NCBI GenBank assembly: GCA_050084985.1
Contig: JBITNC010000002.1
Coordinates: 930,001-994,000, forward strand
Reading direction: 5' to 3'
Source: Nageia nagi
Lineage: Eukaryota > Pinophyta
DNA: 64,000 bases
The notes below the pieces were generated by a model that was not told the DNA's origin, made no database searches, and saw only the letters and a program-made list of their open reading frames with translations. Below, one piece after another: positions 45,448 through 57,632 of the stretch. The position numbers and the translations under genes are program-made. The stretch's first letter is position 1; each line of letters begins with the position of its first letter.

Positions 45448-47350
45448 ATGCAGCATGGGATGAGGTTAGGGGAGACCTTAAGCATAGTTCACTTGCCACA
45501 ACAACATCACTCTCACTTTTGCATAAGCTACTGGGGGGTGGCCATAGATCGTGTATTCTTTGCCATAGTTTTATTTTCTCGTAAAACTCCCTTTGAGATT
45601 GATCATCGAATCAACAACCTTGCTATTCATAATATTTCTTCTAGATGGTTGAGATACAATGAGAGAAAATTACTTATTCTAGGTATCAAATATATCCCTT
45701 GACCACTACCAATGGCCCCCTCTAATATTCTTGCAAAATTTTGCTCCTTTGCTAAGCATCTTCAACTTCGAGCCTTCTTTGAGCCTGATCCTGATCTTGA
45801 CCTTGCTTCGGATCCTTCTTTTTGCGTGAGCTCCAACCTTTTTGGGGTGTCTTTCCTCCATTGTTCAGGACTTCCAACCTTTTTTGGCATCCTCCTGAAC
45901 CTAATCTCCCCTTGGAGGCCATCATCTAGGAGTGCAAGTAGATTTTGCAGAGATAGATTGATTACTGCTCCTTCACTCCTCACCCCTCTCTCTCATTACG
46001 GTTGTAGAAGGCACTAAAGGATCTCAAGAATGATGATTTTATAATTATCAAACTTGTTGGTAAGAACTTGGGTACTATCATCTTAAATATTCTATGGTAT
46101 TAGTAAGAAGGATGTAGACAATTATATGGTATCAACAAGAAAGATGCAAATTCTATAATTATCAAATTTCCTACCATTAGAACTCATGCTTGTGTTTTCT
46201 ACCTACTTTTTAAGTTGCATAAAGTAGTTCTTGTTGGTTGGCCTATTTGTTCTTATTTAGGATATATGCTTGAGCCCGTCTCCAAATTCCTCCATTGCCT
46301 CCTCCCCATTCTTTTGAGCATAACCACCATTTACCAAACTTTGTCACCTTGCTTAGGGATATTAATGGGATTGTCCTTCCACATGACCGTTATCATTTTA
46401 CCTTCGATGTGGAGTCTCTTTACCTAACATTTCCATCTTTGCCGACCTTTTTTCCCTCAGATCTATGGTTACAGATTTTATCTTTGCTCATGCTCTTGAC
46501 CCTATGCTAATTGACCTCATCTCAGCTCTTACTGAACTTATTCTGACTCACCATTTTCTTGAGTTTGATGGAAATTTTTACAAATAAATTAGGGGCACTA
46601 CCATGGGTAGTAACTTTGTAGTTGTGTATGCATGTTTGTTCTTATGTCATTTGAAGAACCAACTACCACAAGTTTGTGATACTACTTGTCTGATTTTCTA
46701 TAGAAGATTCATTGATGATGCTTTTGGGATTTGGTTAGTATTTGAAGAGGCTTTGCAACTTTTATTTTTAGCCTATTAGAGTTTCTATCTTGAAATTATC
46801 ATTACTCTTGTTGTTTCCTCTTCTTCAGTTCACATTCTAGATATTTGTTTCTTTAAAGGAGCCAACTTTCATGTTACTAGTTGACTTTCTTTTAGTTGTT
46901 CTTAAAAACCACTAAATGCTTATTAGTATATTCCATATAGCTCATGGCATCTTGTACATAAGAAGAAGGCTTTTGTTATTAATGAACTAAAGAGGTATCT
47001 TCTTAAAGAATCAAAATCTATAGGTTTCTTAAGGCTTTATACTTCTTTCTATCAGAGACTTCAAGCAAGAGGATATCTTAAGAAAGTTTCTACTCCATTG
47101 TTTTAGTTAGGTTTCCCTTTAGGATAGATTAGTGCTACTCAACCTTATTCGTTCATCAATTCCAAAGAGTAAGAGGACCCCCTTGATTTTTAAGCTTAAT
47201 TTCAATTCTTCTGCTAAAAGTTTGAACCTAGGGGATACCCTAAACTCTAAACATTTTTCGCTTTACTAGTAAGTTCTTGCACTATAGCATCTTCCACGAC
47301 CATGTACCTATTGGTGCAATCCGAGGAAGCTTGGCACTTTTCTTTTAAGG
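45448..47350 (+). pseudogene. Penelope-like reverse transcriptase, unit A
   Basis: The N-terminal Penelope region includes AIHNISSRWLRYNERKLLIL and GIKYIP. RT motif A is FDVESLYLTFP (after 46,400; Tyr-Pro-Ser-Ile replaced). It continues with the FYKxIRGTTMGSNF block, then YRRFIDDAFGIW (about 46,700), then VHILDICFFKGANF, KPLNAY and YIPYSSWH, NELKRYLLKES, and a late LGTFLL-like end. No GIY-YIG endonuclease follows; pseudo-LTR sequence begins by 47,380. Frameshifts near 46,030-46,290 and several TAG/TAA stops kill it. The enzyme would copy element RNA, in this class priming on exposed DNA 3' ends such as telomeres. Confidence 0.85.
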
Positions 47351-47379
47351 AGTAGATTCATTTCTAGATAGCCTATTAA

Positions 47380-47880
47380 TTAGTTAAGTAATTAATATAG
47401 CCTTTGGCTATTTAATTGCTTGCATAGCTCAAATGTTTAATTTTTTCATAATTTACTAATCGACATTTAATTTTTGAAAAACTTATGTGCTTAACTAGTG
47501 TGGTTAATAATTTATGATGGTTGACCTAACTAATTAATTAACTAATTAATCAAGCATTAATAACTCTCCTCTCCTCCAACAAACCCTAATTAGGGTTTCA
47601 AGTTATGGATTGGGTTTTATTCTATTTATTCCTTATATTCTTTGAGTTTCATGTGTCAAACAAGCTTTTATCATCTCAATTGATGATTGGTATAGCCATG
47701 AAACATGTTTTGAGCAAGCTTGAGAAAATTCTCTATAATCTTCATTTTTGTAATGAATGAAATGTTTGCTTTCTGAAACTCGATCTTTCTTTCTTTTACT
47801 TTGTTATCCTTGTATCTATTTTTTGAAGCTGCTCATGATATCTAAAATTTTTTTAAACCCTAAATTTGTTTAAACCCTCA
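47380..47880 (+). repeat. right pseudo-LTR of unit A
   Basis: Homologous to 42,880-43,330. It carries a single minisatellite unit, the shared blocks GCATTAATAACTCTCYTCT and CCTAATTAGGGTTTCAAG, and a family-1 hammerhead. It ends in TTTAAACCCTAAATTT-like units that merge with degenerate telomeric sequence. Confidence 0.85.
47661..47722 (+). ncRNA. hammerhead ribozyme motif, family 1 (unit A, right)
   Basis: Stem I outer CAAGCTT/AAGCTTG; inner TCTCAA/TTGAGC; core TTGATGA (C3 changed to T); stem II TGG/CCA; GAAA; ACATGT; predicted cleavage after 47,709. One core change. Confidence 0.75.
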
Positions 47881-47929
47881 AATTTTTTTAAGCCCTAAAT
47901 TTTTTTAAGCCCTAAACAAATGGTTAGAA

Positions 47930-48430
47930 GTGGTGTCGAACCCTTCTCGGATACGTACCCATGGAATGTTACCCCATTTACTCATCTCTAATTAAAACTC
48001 TAATACTCTTCTTAAATGAAGTGGCCATCCAATAGTTAGCTACAGGCCTTGTGGGTTTATCCCACATGCATTAGGCTCTAATGTACCCTTATCCATATAA
48101 GGCATTCCCACCACCTAAAGCTTTGGCAATCATGGTTTTAAGCTACTGGCATGTTCTCCATTGCAAAAACTCTAGAGTTAAGTAGGATGATGTGGGAGCA
48201 ATCCAGAGATGGATGACCAATCAAGATGTCTTGGTGCTACACCTTCATCTTCAACTCTACATCCTAGCAAATGCTTAGATTTGGTGTCAAACCCTGTTTG
48301 AACACATGCCCCAGGAATGCTACTCCATTTACTCATCTTTAGTTGAAACTTTAACAAATACATAGAAGTGGTGTTGAACCCTATTCAAACTGTGCCCCAT
48401 GAGTGCTATCCCATTTACTCATCTCTAATT
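47930..48430. repeat. three-copy motif region between unit A and telomeric tract
   Basis: A block with AGAAGTGGTGTCGAACCC and CCCATTTACTCATCTCTAA is repeated, diverged, near 47,930, 48,275 and 48,365. It contains no gene; the minus-strand open frame at 48,178-48,363 is a by-product. Confidence 0.6.
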
Positions 48431-48715
48431 AAAAAATTAAACCCAAACCCCCAACACTAAACCTTAAACCCCAAACCGTAAACCCTAAACTCCAAACCCT
48501 AAACCCCAAAACCCTAAACCCCTTAACCCCAAACCCTAAACCCTAAAAACCTTAAACCCTAAAAAACCCTAAACCTTAAACACTAAAACCTTAAACCATA
48601 AACCTTAAACCCTAAACCCCAAACCCCAAAAACCCTAAACCTTAAACCTGAAACCTTGAATCATAAATGCCAAACCCTAAAAATCTAAACCTTAAACCCT
48701 AAACCCTAAATTTTT
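48430..48715 (+). repeat. interstitial telomeric repeat tract 4 (CCCTAAA)
   Basis: About 290 bp of CCCTAAA, CCCCAAA and CCTTAAA units on the plus strand. Its right end joins directly to pseudo-LTR sequence of unit B at a point equivalent to the end of the RT ORF in other units. Confidence 0.95.
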
Positions 48716-48894
48716 TGCCTCTACTAGCAAGTTGTTATACTGTAGCATCTTCCACGACCATGTACCTGTTGGCATAATCAGAGGAAGCTTGGCACTTTTC
48801 TTATGAGGAGTAGATTCACTTTTAGATAGCTAATTAATTAATTAGTTAAGTAATCAAATTAGCCTTTGGCTATTTAATTTCTTGTGTAACTCAA

Positions 48895-49905
48895 TGTTTA
48901 AATTTTTTAACTATTACTAACCTATTTCATTTAAATTTTTCGACTAACACTAACCTATTTCATTAAATTTTTCAACTATTACTAACCTATTTCATTAAAT
49001 TTTTTGACTATTACTTATTTCATTAAATTTTTTGACTATTACTAACCTATTTCATTTAAATTTTTTGACTATTACTAACCTATTTCATTAAATTTTTTGA
49101 CTATTACTAACCTATTTCATTAAATTTTCTGACTATTACTAACCTATTTCATTTAATGTTTCAACTATTACTAACCTATTTCATTTAAACTTTTTGACTA
49201 TTACTAACCTATTTCATTAAATTTTTCGACTATTACTAACCTATTTCATTTAAACTTTTCGACTATTACTAACCTATTTCATTAAATTTTTTGACTATTA
49301 CTAACCTATTTCATTAAATTTTTCGACTATTACTAACCTATTTCATTTAAACTTTTCGACTATTACTAACCTATTTCATTTAAACTTTTCGACTATTACT
49401 AACCTATTTCATTTAAACTTTTCGACTATTCCTAACCTATTTCATTAAATTTTTTGACTATTCCTAACCTATTTCATTAAATTTTTTTACTATTGCTAAC
49501 CTATTTCATTTAAAATTTTTGACTATTCCTAACCTATTTCATTAAATTTTTCAACTATTACTAACCTATTTCATTTAAATTTTTCGACTATTACTAACCT
49601 ATTTCATTTAAATTTTTCGACTATTACTAACCTATTTCATTTAAATTTTTCGACTATTACTAACCTATTTCATTTAAATTTTTTGACTATTACTAACTTA
49701 TTTCATTAAATTTTTCGACTATTAGTAACCTATTTCATTAAATTTTTTGACTCTTACTAAACCTATTTCATTTAAATTTTTCGACTATTACTAACCTATT
49801 TCATTAAATTTTTCAATTTTTACTAACCTATTTCATTAATTTTTTTATTATTACTAACTTATTTCATTAATTTTTTTATTATTACTAACCTATTTCATTT
49901 AATTT
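48895..49905 (+). repeat. minisatellite array B (about 33-bp unit)
   Basis: About 30 tandem units of the type GACTATTACTAACCTATTTC plus ATTTAAATTTTTC, alternating ATTAAA and ATTTAAA variants. It occupies the same place in the pseudo-LTR as array A and as the 1-5 unit versions at 54,868, 59,437 and 63,613. Confidence 0.97.
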
Positions 49906-50086
49906 TTGAAAAATTTATGAGCTACTTAATTAGTGTGGTTGATCATTTATTTATGATGATTAACCTAACTATTAATTAGGCATTATTAACTCTTCTCTTC
50001 TCCAACAAACCCTAATTAGGGTTCCAAGTTGAAGATTGAGTTCTTTTCTATTTATTTCATTTGTTCTTTGAGTTTCATGTATCAAA

Positions 50087-50148
50087 CAAGCTTTTTTCAG
50101 CTCAACTAATGAGTGGTATAGCCATGAAACATATTTTGAGCAAGCTTG
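50087..50148 (+). ncRNA. hammerhead ribozyme motif, family 1 (unit B, left)
   Basis: Stem I CAAGCTT/AAGCTTG and GCTCAA/TTGAGC perfect; core CTAATGA (G5 changed to A); stem II GTGG/CCAT; GAAA; ACATAT. One core change. Confidence 0.75.
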
Positions 50149-50295
50149 AGAACAATGTTGTAATGTTATTTTCTATAATGGAAGAACTTTTTGCTCTATG
50201 AAACTCTCTATTTTCTCTTGTATGTTTGTCTTCTGATGTTGCCTGTGATATCCCAAATTTTTTTAAAAAACCCTAAATTTTGCTTTCTAATCACG

Positions 50296-52570
50296 ATGGC
50301 CATAGAAGATAGATCAACTCACACTACTAATCCATTTGAGGAGCTTGAATCTTTTCATTTGGTTGGTGCACGACTCCAAGGAGATGTAGATGTGAGCATT
50401 ACTATGAAATGACTTCGAAATGCTATTGGAACTACTCGTCAAGATGTTGAGGAGTCTAAGCCTCAAGCTCTTATTTCTCACCCTTTGAGATCCTCTAAGG
50501 TTGAATGCCTTGAATAATGCTTTGATCATTTTGAATAGGCTGCATTGCAAATGCAAGCCTCTCTTGCCCTTAATGATGAGACTACCCAATAGATTTGAGC
50601 TTCTCTCATGCAAATCAACCTCAAACTGGATCATATCTATGGTATGATTGGTCAGATGCACTTAATGTGGAACACTTGTTACTGTGCCATGGAGGAGACC
50701 TTTAGGAGCACCCATGATGAGGACATTATTAATTCTCACTGCCCATTATGTCATCTAATCTCTCTCTCCTTGGGCCACCACTCGACCATGCAACAACAAC
50801 ACTTTGGTTCCCTCAGAACCTTGCAACTTGATGTTCCCCATGATGCCATGCAAAGTGACATCCCCCATGTCAACATTAAGTAAGACCTCATTAACTCAAC
50901 CACCTTGCATGATCTGATTGAAGTGAAAGCTAACATTGTTACCACACATGCTACCAAAGATACAAAAGTCACATGATTTGCCATGGACATTGTTATTACT
51001 GCTATGCATTCTACAGTCGCACTAGAGGCTATCTCCATCAAAGACTCCACCTCTAACATTACAGGTTTGGAAGTGTGACTACCCAAATCTAGACCACTGT
51101 TACTCATGGATGCCATTAAGTCTCATGCACTACTTGTAGAGAAGTGTGCATTTAAATTTGAAGCCCACCTTCAAGCCTTTGAAACCCAGATCGACACCTT
51201 TGAAGCCCAAATCTATGACTCTACTACTGAGATTGAGGTAGCTCTCCTCTCCCATGCCCAAATGTTGGAGGAAGAGCTTCTTACTTCCTCGCATGCCCAA
51301 GAAGAGCTTCTCATCTATATGCACACCCATGATGCTCATTCACATGCCTAAGAGGTTCTTCTCGATCAGACTCATGTTGATCTTAATGGTGCCTTTTCTA
51401 ATCTTCATGCTAGCACCCATTTTGATCTTCATGTTGGAGCCCATGATGATGTTGCTTGGGATCTCCATGATGATACCAATGCTATTACTGCTCAAGGTCT
51501 TCATGATGATACCCACAATGATGGCCTCACTGCTACTGCTTGAGTTCAATTTGGTGCCCATGATAGAGCCATGGATGTAGCCTTGGATGCTACCTTTAAT
51601 GCTATGATGAACATAGCAAACATCATACACTTTAAGACTAACCCTGGTGGCTTTGGTGGCAATGGCAATGGCAACCATGGTGGTGATGGAAACGTAGGTG
51701 ATGGTGATGGAAATAGAAGAGGTGGTGATGGTAATGGCAACCATGGTGGAGTTGGAATTAGGAATGATGGTGATGGCAATGGAAGCAGAGGTGGTGGTAA
51801 TCATAATAACCTTGGAGATTCTACTAACAAACTTGATCCTCGTAACTCAACTTGCAAACTTCCTATAAATATTTTGGCACTGATAGATGCTACTTTTGCT
51901 GAGTTTAAGTGGCTGCACATTCAAATTGAATGCTCTCATGATTTCCTTAAAAAATTAAGGGGCTTTCATGACTTGGGTAGATTGCCCAAAAGTTTGCAGA
52001 TCAAGCCCCCTAACATCACCATCAATTATATGATCGAGCACTCCCAATTTGTTGCCAAACTCTTATCACTTCAAGAGACATTCAATAAAGGTGTCGTGAT
52101 TGCCTATATTCATGCCATGGAGACCATTTCTGCAAACCACCTTGCAACCATTGAAGCAGTTGAAGACTCTTTTCACCAATCTCTTCATGCTATCATTGAA
52201 GACTACAATTCTCTTCGTCTTGTTGGTGATCACAATATTCCTGCTAACCATTGGTTTTCTGATGCTCATGCCTTATTCAATGATTACTGTAATAATTTTC
52301 TCTTTCAACAATAAGCCAAACATCATGCCAAAGAATAGGTAATAATGGCTAGGGAGACTGCTTGGGACACAGCAATGATCGATGTAGATTCTATCCTGGT
52401 TGAGAAATGAATCTCTCAAATCATCAATGAGAAGATGAATGAGAAGGTGGCTCATTTGGAAAAACTAATTGAATGTCTTACAGCTACTATTAAAATTTCT
52501 CCAACTAATTCTATAAAGAATTGATAGTGGAAAAGGAAAAAGGGTAGTCCTCCTAAATAACAACAATAGC
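50296..52570 (+). pseudogene. Penelope-like element ORF1, unit B
   Basis: Start ATG 50,296 (MAIEDRSTHTTNPFEELESF). Open parts are 50,191-50,412, 50,608-50,883, 51,106-51,351 and 51,571-52,314, with stops between. After a coiled-coil-like N-terminus there is a His/Asp-rich repeat region (EELLIYMHTHDAHSHA; further LHDDTHND-type units), and a Gly/Asn/Asp-rich stretch of about 55 residues (51,645-51,810). The conserved C-terminal domain follows (FKWLHIQIECSHDFLKKL, ANHLATIEAVEDSFHQSL, HWFSDAHALFNDYCNNFL), then a Lys-rich tail. The best-preserved ORF1 in the window. Unknown family; Gag-like role inferred. Confidence 0.7.
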
Positions 52571-52756
52571 TTTCCTCTCCCAAGCAATCTAGCCTAAAAA
52601 ATGAGGCACCTTCTTGGGCCATGCCTTGGAACCCCACATGTAGTGTCTTTGGGCCATCTTCCTAGGTGCCAAAATTAACCCAGGCACCCAAGACCCATGC
52701 CCAATCTACTAGTCAGCATGGCATCTTCAAAATAAGTGTAGGGAATGATCTGACAC

Positions 52757-54760
52757 ATGGGAGAGGATGTGATCATGGTCATGATCACGATCGTAGTATG
52801 GGATGGGGTCAATGGAGATGCCATGCTCAATTCACTCACAACAATAGCATCACTCCCACTTTTATGTAAGTTAATGGGGGTGGCCATTGATCGTGTATTT
52901 TTTGCCATAGTTTTCTTTTCTTGTAAAACTCCCTCTAAGATCGATCATCAAATCATCAACCTTGCTATTCATAATCTTTCTTCTAGATGGTTAAGATATG
53001 ATGAGAGGAAATTACTTGGTTTAGGTATCAAATACATCCCTCAACCACCACCAATGGCCCCCTCTAGTATTCTTGTAGAATTTTGCTCCTTTGCCAGGTG
53101 TCTTCGACTTCAAGCCTTTTTCAGGCTTGATTCTAATCCTAACCTTGCTCATGATCCCTTTATTTCACCTGAGCTCCTTCCTTTTTTGGGTGTCTTTCCT
53201 CCATGGTTTAGGTATTCCAACCCTTTTTGGTAACCTCCTAAACCTAATCTCCCCTTGGAGGCCATCATCTAAGAGTGCGAGCAGATTTTGCTAAGATAAA
53301 TTGATTGTTGCTCCTTCACTTTTCACCCCTCTCTCCCATTGCAGTTATAGAAGGCACTGAAGGATCTTAGGAATGATGATTCTATAATTATCAAACTTGT
53401 TGATAAGAACTTGGGTATTATCATCTTAGACATTCTATGGTATCAACAAGAAGGACATAGACAACTATCTAATCTTGTAATTTATCTTCAAGTCTTTGAA
53501 GTACCTTAGAAACTTATTTGGAGTAAGCTCACTTTTATTATTGAAAAATTTCCTTTTCTTAAACTTGTTACAAATTTTTTGTCAAAATTTCCTACTACTA
53601 GAACTAGTGCTTGTGCTTTTTACCTACTTCCTAAGCTGCATAAACTAGTTCTTATCGGTAGACCTATTTGTTCTTATTCAGGTTATATGCTTGAGTCTAT
53701 CTTCAAATTCCTCCATTACCTCCTCCCTATTCTTCTTGAATAGAAACACCATTTACCAGAATCTATCATCTTGCTTAGGAATATTAATGAGATTGACCTC
53801 CCCCATGATTGTTATCTTTTTACCTTCGATGTGGAGTCTCTTTACCCTAGCATTCCCATCTTTGTTAGCCTTTCTACCCTTAGATATATGGTTACAGATT
53901 TAGTCTCTGCTCATTCTTTTGACTATATGCTGATTGACCTTATCTTAGCTCTTGCTAATCTTATCATCACTCACCATTTTCTTGAGTTTGATGGAACTTT
54001 TTACAAGCAAATCAAGGGCACTGCCATAGGGAGTAACTTTGCAGTTGTGTATGCATGTTTGTTCTTATGCCATTTGGAGAACCAACTTGCACAAGTCTAT
54101 GACACTTCTTATCAGATTTACTATAGAAGAATCATTGATGATGCTTTTAGGATTTGGTTAGGCTCTAAAGAGGCTTTACAACTTTTATTTTTATCCTATT
54201 AGAGTTTCTATCCTGAAATTGTCATTACTCATATTTCTTCTTCTTGAGTTCAAATTCTAGATATTTGCTTCTTTAAAGGAGCCAACTTCCATGCTATTAG
54301 TTGATTTTCTTCTAGTTGTTTTCAGAAACCACTAAATACTTATTAGCATATTCCATACAGCTCGTGGCATCTTATAAACTAGAAGAAGGCCTTTATCATT
54401 AATGAACTAAAGAGATATATTCTTAGAGAATTAGACACTACAAGTTTCTTAAGGATCCATACTTCTTTTTATCAGATACATCGAGTAAGAGGATATCCTA
54501 GAAAGTTCCTACTCCTTTATTTCAGTCAGGTCTCCCTCTCGGATCGATCAGTGCCACTCAACTAGATTCATTCACCAATATGGAAGAGTAAGAGGACTCC
54601 TTTGGTTTTTAAGCTTGATTTCAGTTCTTCTATTAAAAATTTGAACCTGAGGGGTACCGTAAACCCTAAACTTTTTTAGCTTTGCTAGCAAGTTCCTGCA
54701 TTGCAGCATCTTCTGCAACCATTTACCTATTGGTGCAATCCAAGGATGCTTGGCACTTTT
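52757..54760 (+). pseudogene. Penelope-like reverse transcriptase without endonuclease, unit B
   Basis: One frame from 52,757 to about 54,500 with roughly ten stops. N-terminal Penelope block: NLSSRWLRYDERKLLGLGIK with YIP. Next come LVDKNLGIIILD, YLLPKLHKLVLIGRPICS, motif A FDVESLYPSIP (about 53,825), YKQIKGTAIGSNFAV, catalytic RIIDDAFRIW (about 54,131), ILDICFFKGANF, QKPLNTY, HIPYSSWH, NELKRYILREL and RGYPRKF. These are the signatures of Penelope-like RT, closest in layout to endonuclease-lacking Athena/Coprina-type elements. No GIY-YIG motif is present before the pseudo-LTR. The most complete RT here. Stops are mainly TAG/TGA. Confidence 0.9.
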
Positions 54761-55310
54761 CTTATGAGGAGTAGGTTCACTTCTAGATAGCCAATTAATT
54801 AATTAGTTAACTAAGTAATCAAATTAGCCTTTGGCTATTTAATTGCTTGCATAGCTCAATGTTTAAAGTTTTTGACTATTACTAACCTATTTCATTTAAT
54901 TTTTGAAAAATTTATGAGCTACTTAATCAGTTTGGTTGATCATTTATTTATAATGATTAGCCTAAGTAATTAATTAACTAATTAATTAGGCATTATTAAC
55001 TCTTCTCTTCTCCAACAAACCCTAATTAAAGTTCCAATTCGAGGATTGAGTTCTTTTCTATTTATTTCATTTATTCTTTGAGTGTCATGTATCAAACAAG
55101 CTTTTCTCAGCTCAATTGATGAGTGGTATAGCCACGAAACATGTTTTAAGCAAGCTTGAGAATAATGTTGTAATCTACTTTTCTATAATGGAAGACGTGT
55201 TTGCTCTACGAAACTCTTTATTTTCTTTTGTATATTTTTCTTTTGATGTTGCTTGTGATATGCCAATTTTTTTTAAGTTTAAACCCTAATTTCTTTTTAA
55301 GTTTAAACTC
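54700..55310 (+). repeat. right pseudo-LTR of unit B
   Basis: Begins after a CCGTAAACCCTAAAC sequence at the RT end. It repeats the pseudo-LTR blocks with one minisatellite unit (54,868-54,905) and a hammerhead, and ends in TTTAAACCCTAATTT-like units. Confidence 0.85.
55097..55158 (+). ncRNA. hammerhead ribozyme motif, family 1 (unit B, right)
   Basis: Stem I CAAGCTT/AAGCTTG and GCTCAA/TTAAGC; core TTGATGA (C3 to T); perfect stem II GTGG/CCAC with a TATAG loop; GAAA; ACATGT; predicted cleavage after 55,145. Nearest to consensus in family 1. Confidence 0.8.
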
Positions 55311-55688
55311 TAAAACCCTAACGCTAAATTTCCATAACCTTCTAAAATTAATTATTAATTTGGTAAAAATTTAATTTTTTTCCAAATTTTTAATTAATTT
55401 TTGCTATATTTAAAGATTTTTAAATTATGTATTTAAGATTTTTTATCTTATATTTAATTTTTTAATCTTATATAGTAATTTTTAATTAAATTAAAGTATT
55501 AAAATTTTTATACTTTAATTAATTAAAACCATACACTTAAAACATTAGTTGGTTAATACTTTCTTTAGTTTTTGCTCCACCTATTATTGTAACTTATTTA
55601 AGGATTTTTTCTATTTTTGGAAAACTTTAATTTGAGATTTTTTGTGGAGTTGAGCCTATTTATACTTGGATAAAGTTCACTATCATTC

Positions 55689-55748
55689 ATCTCTCATAGT
55701 CCAATTGAGGAGAGCTTCTAGTTCGAAAAATATTTTGGAATTAGACAT
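55689..55748 (+). ncRNA. hammerhead ribozyme motif, family 2 (copy a)
   Basis: Outer stem ATCTCT/AGACAT; inner stem TCCAA/TTGGA perfect; core TTGAGGA (C3 to T); stem II GAGC/GTTC with a TTCTA loop; GAAA intact. One core change. Confidence 0.72.
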
Positions 55749-56274
55749 TCCGAATAATCTTGTGATTTTTGGCTATAAGCTTTTTTTTTTTTTATTTTCA
55801 TGATGTGTTCTCCCTTTCTCAAAGATGTCTCTCCACAGTTGCAACTGATACTTGCAAAAATTTTATACCTTAAACCCTAAACCCCACAGTTAAAGGTCTC
55901 TACACTAATTTTTAATTTGGTTAAATTTTATTTTTCCAAATATTAAAACTATATTTAAGATTCTAATAAATATAGTTAAAGATTTTTTGAAATTTTTTAT
56001 ATTTATTTTTAATCTTTTTTATAGTTATTTTTTAATTAATTTAAAGTATTAAATTTTTTATACTTTAATTAATTTAAAAAGTATACATCAAACTTTAAGT
56101 TAGTCTTTATTAAATGCTATTTTGCCTTTTTTAAATTACTTTCTTTAAAGTTTTTTGCTCCTCCATCTATTGTAACTCTTTTTTTGGAATTTTTTTTATT
56201 TTTAGAAAACCTTTAATTGAAGATTTTTCAAGAAGTTGAACTTATTTATACTTGGATGGAGTTCAATTTCACTC

Positions 56275-56334
56275 ATCTCTCATAATTCAGCTGAGAAGAG
56301 TTTCTAACTTAAAACATATTTTGGAATAAGAGAT
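56275..56334 (+). ncRNA. hammerhead ribozyme motif, family 2 (copy b)
   Basis: Outer stem ATCTCT/AGAGAT perfect; core CTGAGAA (G8 to A); stem II GAGT/ACTT; AAAA instead of GAAA. Two core changes, both G to A. Confidence 0.68.
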
Positions 56335-56459
56335 TTTGAATTAGCTTGTATTTTTCTTTTTGAAATAATTAAACTATTTTGATTCATATGATGTGTTCTC
56401 CATTTTTCAAATATGTCTCTCCTATGCTGCAACTACTGATACATGCAAAAAAAATAAAC

Positions 56460-57632
56460 CTTAAAAATTTCTTCATCAGATTTGCCTTGGAGTTTCATCT
56501 CGCTTTTCTTTGGCTTTTTCCTATTTTCATAGGGTTTGCAAATTCATCTTCAATTTTTGCAAAACTCCTAGGAGAATCACCATTTTGGAGCCTTTGACAT
56601 TCAATCTTGGAGTTCTGATACCGGATTCTCGCAGTTGGATCTTCCTCCTACCCACCTTGGTCTTTTCTCATCGGTTTTGCTTCACGGCCTTGCTTGCTTC
56701 TAGTGGATGGTTTGTAGGCACGGAGTTTTACTCTTGCCCACGCATTTGAGATACTTTGTGCCTCACGCCCACAGCAGATCGGCACTTCTTAGCGTTTGAG
56801 TTACTTCCTACCTCATGCCTTGCCAGATCTGCCCTACATCAGACATCCCCTTGGGACCACCATGCACCTCTCCAGCCTCCTCGACGCTCATAGAACCTTG
56901 TGCAGACTTACCGGTGCATCCTTCACGTTGGTCTTCACACGCCCAGCTGGTGGGCTTCCTGTCAGCCCAGCCCGCGACCTTTCTGTCAGTCGTTGCACAC
57001 CCTCCGATTTCCTTCTGCTCCTCCCCCACGATGGCATCTGCTTCCTTTTGGTTTCCATGGCTGTCCAGACATATTCCTTGCATCGACGTAGCCCAAGCAG
57101 CGTTCGCATCTTCATGCGACGCCTCCTGCATGGATCCACACGATTGCCTTGGTCGGTTTTTGAGTATAGCTTCCTATTTTGTCACTACCCCATACAGTTC
57201 TTGCGCGGCATCCTTTGTTGACGTCCCCCTTGCGGATCTGGTGCCTCTTGGCATTTTCCATCTTCCGGTCAACTCTGCCACGCTCTTGCTGCAGCAAATG
57301 CGCCCTCATGGCGCCTCTTCACCTCGCCTTCATGCCGATTTGAAGTTTGTGCCTCCTCACGTTGCCTTCCTCACGCGTTCCTGCTGTTTTGGAGGTTATG
57401 CGGCCTTTTTTGTTGCCACCTCTGCTACAACAAGTGCTCCGCCATCCTTTCTCCTATGTCGTTGAACTCAAATCCAGCATGGTTGAGTTTTATTGGATGG
57501 AATCATGGGGTTTTTTGCCTGGCTTCTCCGCATATATCTTCAACCTTGCATTTGACTGTCTACTCCGAGTTGTTTAAGGTAAAGGCGTATCCCGCTTGAG
57601 CATGTCTGATTCTTGTATAGTGCTTTTGAGGG
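56460..57632. other. GC-richer interior of the family-2 element; captured sequence?
   Basis: Base composition is clearly richer in G+C than the surrounding AT-rich DNA. Two overlapping plus-strand open frames (56,796-57,221 and 56,815-57,465, 216 residues, Ser/Pro/Ala/Cys-rich, starting MPCQICPTSD) and several minus-strand ones exist. None resembles a known family, and competing frames in such DNA are expected by chance. It may be a captured host fragment or a non-coding body. Confidence 0.5.

Larger units (their letters stand above)
48716..50260 (+). repeat. left pseudo-LTR of unit B
   Basis: Begins with TTTTTTGCCTCTACTAGCAAG next to the telomeric tract. It then holds a conserved block (GGAAGCTTGGCACTTTTCTT), an AT-rich stretch, the long minisatellite B, the CCTAATTAGGGTTCCAAG block, a hammerhead, and a leader to the ORF1 ATG. 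Confidence 0.85.

Noticed and set aside
51340-51804. Minus-strand Ile/Thr/Ser-rich open frames
   Set aside because: Complement of the His/Asp and Gly-rich repeats in ORF1 of unit B; low complexity.
56796-57465. A 216-residue open frame as a real gene
   Set aside because: Several long frames overlap on both strands in this GC-richer DNA, none has a known domain or codon pattern that stands out, and no splice or promoter context supports one. Kept only as an unassigned interior.
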